Origin: DASYKS01 sp035995205
GTDB lineage: Bacteria > Acidobacteriota > Thermoanaerobaculia > Multivoradales > UBA5704
Direction: 5' to 3'
Assembly (NCBI GenBank): GCA_035995205.1
Contig: DASYKS010000023.1
Span: 38,767-102,766, forward strand
DNA length: 64,000 bases
In this document: positions 61,017-64,000 of the stretch, piece after piece
Numbering within the stretch: position 1 is the first letter of the stretch
Layout: each line of letters opens with the position of its first letter
Translations under genes and position numbers: made by a program
Notes under the pieces: model-generated
Told to the model about the DNA's origin: nothing
What the model saw: the letters and a program-made list of their open reading frames with translations, nothing else
The model's database searches: none

Positions 61017-63139
61017 CGATCCTCACCCTCTCCTCGCCGCTCGATGGCCTTCCGGGCATCGGCCCCGCGCGCGCCCGTGCGCTCGCCGCAGCCGGCTACA
61101 AGCGGCTTTCGGACCTCCTGTTCCATCTGCCGTTCCGTTACGAAGACCGGCGTGCCATCTCCTCCGTCGCGGAGGTGCTTGCTGGGCCAGGTACCGGTTT
61201 CGTCGGCGTCGTCGGCCGGATCGAGCGGGTCTCTTCGGTGTTCGTCCGCAAACGCGGCCTGTCGCTGGTGCGCGGCGTGGTCCGTGACGACAGCGGCGAG
61301 CTGCCCGTGGTCTGGTTCAACCGGCCGTTTTTACCGAAACAGATCGCTCCCGACGCGCTGTACCTCCTTTGGGGCGGGCTCCAGCCGGCACGTCCCGCCA
61401 AATCGGAGGGGAAGGCGACACCACCCAGCACGGAGCCTCCCACTCTTCAGCTGCTCAATCCCAGCTGCGAGCGGGTCGAAGGCGCGATTCACGGGGCGCG
61501 CATCGCGCCGGTCTATCCGGCGATCGCCGAGTTTTCAACCGTGGTCCTGCGCCGGCTGCTCGACGCCGCACTCGACCGCCTCGATCCGGACGCCGTCCCC
61601 GAGCATCTGCCCGAAGCGTTGCGCGCGCGCCATGGCCTGCCGCCGATCGGCGCGGCGCTACGCTTCCTTCATCGTCCTCCGGAAGACACCGATCCGGGTA
61701 CCCTCGCGGCGCGGCGGACTCCCGCCCAGTTGCGGCTGGTCTATGGCGAGCTGCTCGATTTCCAATTGGAGATCGCCCGATTTCGCGCTCTCGCGACCCG
61801 TGCCGGCCGGGTTCATCGCTATCGAATCGACGACCGAGTCCGCGCCGCGGCCCGGGCGATCCTGCCGTTCCGCCTCACCGCGGCGCAGAAGAAGGCGCTG
61901 GGCGAGATCGCCGCCGACCTCAAAGGCCCGCACCCGATGCTCCGCCTGCTCCAGGGCGATGTCGGCAGCGGCAAGACGATCGTCGCGGCTCTGGCGCTCG
62001 CGATCGCCGCCGAGAGTGGATTGCAAGGGGCGTTCATGGCGCCGACCGAGCTGCTCGCCGAGCAGCACTACGCAAGTTTGGACCGGCTGCTTGGAAGCCG
62101 GTATCGGGTCGGCCTGCTCACCGCCTCGGCGCCCGATCTGGCGGCGCGGCGCGCGGCGCTCGCCCGCGGCGAGATTCAGATCGCGGTCGGCACCCATGCG
62201 TTGATCCAGGAGGGCATTCGCTTCGCGCGCCTCGGCCTCGCGGTGGTCGACGAGCAGCACCGGTTCGGGGTCGCCCAGCGTCGGTTGTTGCAGGCGAAAG
62301 GCGAACGCCCCGATCTGCTGGTGATGACCGCGACGCCGATTCCGCGCTCGCTCACCCTCGCGCTCTACGGCGATCTCGACCTCTCGGTGCTCGACGAGTT
62401 GCCGCCGGGCCGGTCGCCGATCGCGACCGAAGTGGTCGCCGCCGCGCGGCGCAAGGCGGTCTACGCCCGGCTCGGAGACGATCTTCGCGCGGGCGCCCGG
62501 GGCTACGTGGTGTTCCCGCTGATCGAGGAGAGCGAGGAGATCGACGCCGGTTCCGTGGCCGAGCTGGGCGCGTTGATCCGCGACCAGTTTCCCGACGTAC
62601 CGAGCGCCGCCCTCCACGGCCGCCTCGCGGCGGCGGAACGGGAGGCGATCCTCCGTTCGTTCGCCGAAGGCTCGATCCGCCTGTTGGTGGCGACCACCGT
62701 GATCGAGGTCGGCATCGACGTACCGGAGGCGAGCTGGATGGTGATCGAGAGCGCCGAGCGCTTCGGGCTCGCCCAGCTCCACCAGCTTCGCGGCCGGGTG
62801 GGGCGGGGGAGCACGGCGTCGCGCTGTGTGGCGATCCACGGCCGGCTGTCGGAGGAGGGGCGCCGCCGGCTCGAAGTCTTCGCCGAGACGAGCGACGGCT
62901 TTCGCATCGCCGAAGCCGACCTCGCGATCCGCGGTCCCGGCGAGCTGCTCGGCAGCCGCCAATCGGGAGTGCCGCTGTTCCGCGTCGCCGATCTGCTCGC
63001 CGATGAGGAATGGCTCGCCCGCGCCCGCGAGGATGCCCACGAGCTCCTCGCCCGCTGGGACGATCCGGATCTCGCCGCGCTCCGGACCCGGATCGAAGCG
63101 CGGGTCCGGCGGCGCTCGGGGGCGCTGGACGCCGGGTAG
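61013..63139 (+). CDS. recG: ATP-dependent DNA helicase RecG, apparent CTG start
   Basis: 708 residues if started at CTG 61013. The wedge domain begins at once (SSPLDGLPGIGPARARALAA and LFHLPFRYEDRRAISS), which lies upstream of the first ordinary start (GTG 61175). No ATG, GTG or TTG exists in frame before the wedge. CTG 61013 overlaps the upstream TGA as CTGA, like the other 4-nt overlaps here. Helicase motifs are complete: LLQGDVGSGKTIVAALAL (I), VVDEQHRFGVAQR (II), VMTATPIPRSLTLALYGDLD (III), RLLVATTVIEVGIDVPEASW (V), QLRGRVGRG (VI). It remodels stalled replication forks. Confidence 0.93.
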   Translation: MTILTLSSPLDGLPGIGPARARALAAAGYKRLSDLLFHLPFRYEDRRAISSVAEVLAGPGTGFVGVVGRIERVSSVFVRKRGLSLVRGVVRDDSGELPVVWFNRPFLPKQIAPDALYLLWGGLQPARPAKSEGKATPPSTEPPTLQLLNPSCERVEGAIHGARIAPVYPAIAEFSTVVLRRLLDAALDRLDPDAVPEHLPEALRARHGLPPIGAALRFLHRPPEDTDPGTLAARRTPAQLRLVYGELLDFQLEIARFRALATRAGRVHRYRIDDRVRAAARAILPFRLTAAQKKALGEIAADLKGPHPMLRLLQGDVGSGKTIVAALALAIAAESGLQGAFMAPTELLAEQHYASLDRLLGSRYRVGLLTASAPDLAARRAALARGEIQIAVGTHALIQEGIRFARLGLAVVDEQHRFGVAQRRLLQAKGERPDLLVMTATPIPRSLTLALYGDLDLSVLDELPPGRSPIATEVVAAARRKAVYARLGDDLRAGARGYVVFPLIEESEEIDAGSVAELGALIRDQFPDVPSAALHGRLAAAEREAILRSFAEGSIRLLVATTVIEVGIDVPEASWMVIESAERFGLAQLHQLRGRVGRGSTASRCVAIHGRLSEEGRRRLEVFAETSDGFRIAEADLAIRGPGELLGSRQSGVPLFRVADLLADEEWLARAREDAHELLARWDDPDLAALRTRIEARVRRRSGALDAG

Positions 63140-63176
63140 AGCGAGCTTCGCTCGCGGCCCTCGCCTCTCTGGGTGT

Positions 63177-63227
63177 GCTCCTCCTGGGACCGCCGGCGTC
63201 TCGCCGGCGCTGTCGCCAGGCAGGAGC
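63177..63227. repeat. Palindromic repeat between recG and the AbrB-PIN pair
   Basis: GCTCCTCCTGG (63177-63187) pairs with CCAGGCAGGAGC (63216-63227) with one bulge. The inner GCCGGCG-TCT-CGCCGGC stem corresponds to GCCGCCG-TCT-CGGCGGC in the 21690 element, a compensatory change. Confidence 0.8.
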
Positions 63228-63229
63228 TT

Positions 63230-63254
63230 ACATGATGGCCTCACATGATAGAAT
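63230..63254 (+). promoter_or_regulatory. Promoter and possible autoregulatory operator of the AbrB-PIN operon
   Basis: Direct repeats ACATGAT (63230-63236 and 63243-63249), 13 nt apart, run into a -10 box TAGAAT (63249-63254). The box ends 6 nt before ATG 63261, predicting a leaderless transcript. Spaced repeats over a promoter are a common binding arrangement for toxin-antitoxin repressors. Confidence 0.45.
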
Positions 63255-63260
63255 CGATGT

Positions 63261-63518
63261 ATGGCAACTCAACCCAGTGTCTCCGTGGTCACCGAGAGAG
63301 GACAGGTTTCGATTCCGGCGCAACTCCGGAAGGATCTCGGCCTCGAAAAAGGGCGGCGTTTATACTGGGAAAAGTCCGGCGAGCACGAGATCCGCGTGGT
63401 CGTACTTCCCGACGCGGAGCCGCGAGGGGCGATGGCCATGCGCGGATTCGCCCGAACCTTTAGATCTACCCGCAGCTCGGAAGACTGGATGAAGGAACTC
63501 CGAGAAGGGGAGGATTGA
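63261..63518 (+). CDS. AbrB/MazE-type antitoxin
   Basis: 85 residues. An AbrB swapped-hairpin DNA-binding domain (VSVVTERGQVSIPAQLRKDL, GLEKGRRLYWEKSGEHEIRV) and an acidic/helical C-terminal toxin-binding tail (RTFRSTRSSEDWMKELREGE). It should neutralise the PIN toxin encoded next and repress its own promoter. The stop overlaps the toxin ATG by one base. Confidence 0.88.
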   Translation: MATQPSVSVVTERGQVSIPAQLRKDLGLEKGRRLYWEKSGEHEIRVVVLPDAEPRGAMAMRGFARTFRSTRSSEDWMKELREGED

Positions 63519-63955
63519 TGGCCTGGGTGGTCGACACCTGCGTCCTGATCGATGTCCTGGAGGACGACCCCAGCTTTGGGGTCTCTTCCGCGGAAGCTCT
63601 GGACACGCATGCAACCGAGGGCCTGGTAATCTGTCCCATCTCCTATGCCGAGCTGGCCCCGGCGTTTCAAGGTGACAAGGCGCTCCAGGACGAATTTCTG
63701 GCGGGGATCGGCGTCGACTATCTGCAGGACTGGGGTTGGGAAGACACCGTCCGAGCGCACCAGGCCTGGAATGAGCATGTCCGACGCAGACGGGCGCGCG
63801 AGGTAGCCAAGCGTCCGCTGGCGGATATTCTGATCGGAGCCTTCGCCACCCGCTTTCAAGGTCTTCTGACGCGCAATCCGTCCGATTTCGCTCCGGTTTT
63901 CCCGGGTCTCGACCTGCCGCCGGTTTCGAGTGCCGAGGAGAAATCAGAAGGCTGA
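63518..63955 (+). CDS. PIN-domain toxin (VapC-like ribonuclease)
   Basis: 145 residues from ATG 63518 (AGGGGAGG upstream). PIN acidic residues: Asp6 in MAWVVDTCVLIDVLED, Glu in ISYAELAPAF, Asp in PLADILIGAFATRF, and a distal Asn-Pro-Ser-Asp (TRNPSDFAPVFPGL). These coordinate Mg2+ for RNA cleavage; VapC toxins cut tRNA or rRNA. Length is near the family norm with a short charged tail. Paired with the AbrB antitoxin upstream. Confidence 0.9.
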   Translation: MAWVVDTCVLIDVLEDDPSFGVSSAEALDTHATEGLVICPISYAELAPAFQGDKALQDEFLAGIGVDYLQDWGWEDTVRAHQAWNEHVRRRRAREVAKRPLADILIGAFATRFQGLLTRNPSDFAPVFPGLDLPPVSSAEEKSEG

Positions 63956-64000
63956 GCGGGGTCTCCTCTCGAACCGAGAGTTTGGAGTGCGGCGACACGT

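Overview
The window is a high-GC, densely packed bacterial chromosome segment with many genes joined by 4-nt ATGA/GTGA/TTGA overlaps. FadL-type porins, an outer-membrane/periplasm gene set, a Wsp-like chemosensory operon, VPS10/BNR and CRTAC1-type secreted proteins, a single-cytochrome SdhCAB and HypA-F suggest an uncultured Gram-negative of Acidobacteriota type (Thermoanaerobaculia-like). That placement is inference; the window has no 16S gene.

Layout. 1-3.2 kb: the start of a secreted FG-GAP/VCBS protein (cut by the window edge), a STAS-like protein and a FadL porin, all on the minus strand. 3.3-13.8 kb: one plus-strand operon with two receptors, two CheW-type adaptors, CheA-REC, CheB, a REC-GGDEF diguanylate cyclase and CheR-TPR. 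This is the part list of a Wsp system, which controls c-di-GMP rather than flagella; it ends in a clear terminator. 13.9-18.2 kb: a defence-like patch with an LRR-Roc-COR gene frameshifted ahead of a TIR domain, a 21-bp tandem array, and an MntA-HepT toxin-antitoxin operon with a third small gene. 18.3-26.4 kb: sucCD, an S51-type peptidase homologue, ndk, two TonB-C-like secreted proteins flanking a uracil-DNA glycosylase, egtD, and a His/Tyr/Asp/Arg-rich secreted protein. 26.5-32.8 kb: pcnB, sdhCAB, then a zinc-ribbon membrane protein and a TPM-domain protein joined to sdhB by 4-nt overlaps. 33-35.8 kb: a TIR-NB-ARC-TPR (STAND) gene lying between two 53-bp direct repeats. 35.9-43.2 kb: [NiFe]-hydrogenase maturation, hypF divergent from hypA-hypB-NHL-hypC-hypD-hypE; no hydrogenase structural genes are present. 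43.2-51.5 kb: an EndoU-like lipoprotein with a possible immunity gene, a TfoX-like protein, glnA, pepF and a large VPS10/BNR protein. 51.5-58.6 kb: a double-HTH regulator, then sbnA-sbnB-serA (2,3-diaminopropionate synthesis with its phosphoserine supply), an AlbA_2 ATPase and a DUF3326 gene. 58.7-64 kb: RNase P RNA, an LD-carboxypeptidase, a cNMP/FHA protein, recG (apparently starting at CTG) and an AbrB-PIN toxin-antitoxin pair.

The most unusual feature is a set of interspersed palindromes. One family has three copies with a 48-bp core conserved at exactly that length; it is flanked by arms that differ between copies but are complementary within each copy. Other palindromes sit in frame inside hypF, form the start of the S51 gene, or flank hypA and abrB. 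Several genes (mntA, pcnB, abrB, probably hypA) have a -10 box 6-7 nt before the start codon, which points to leaderless mRNAs.
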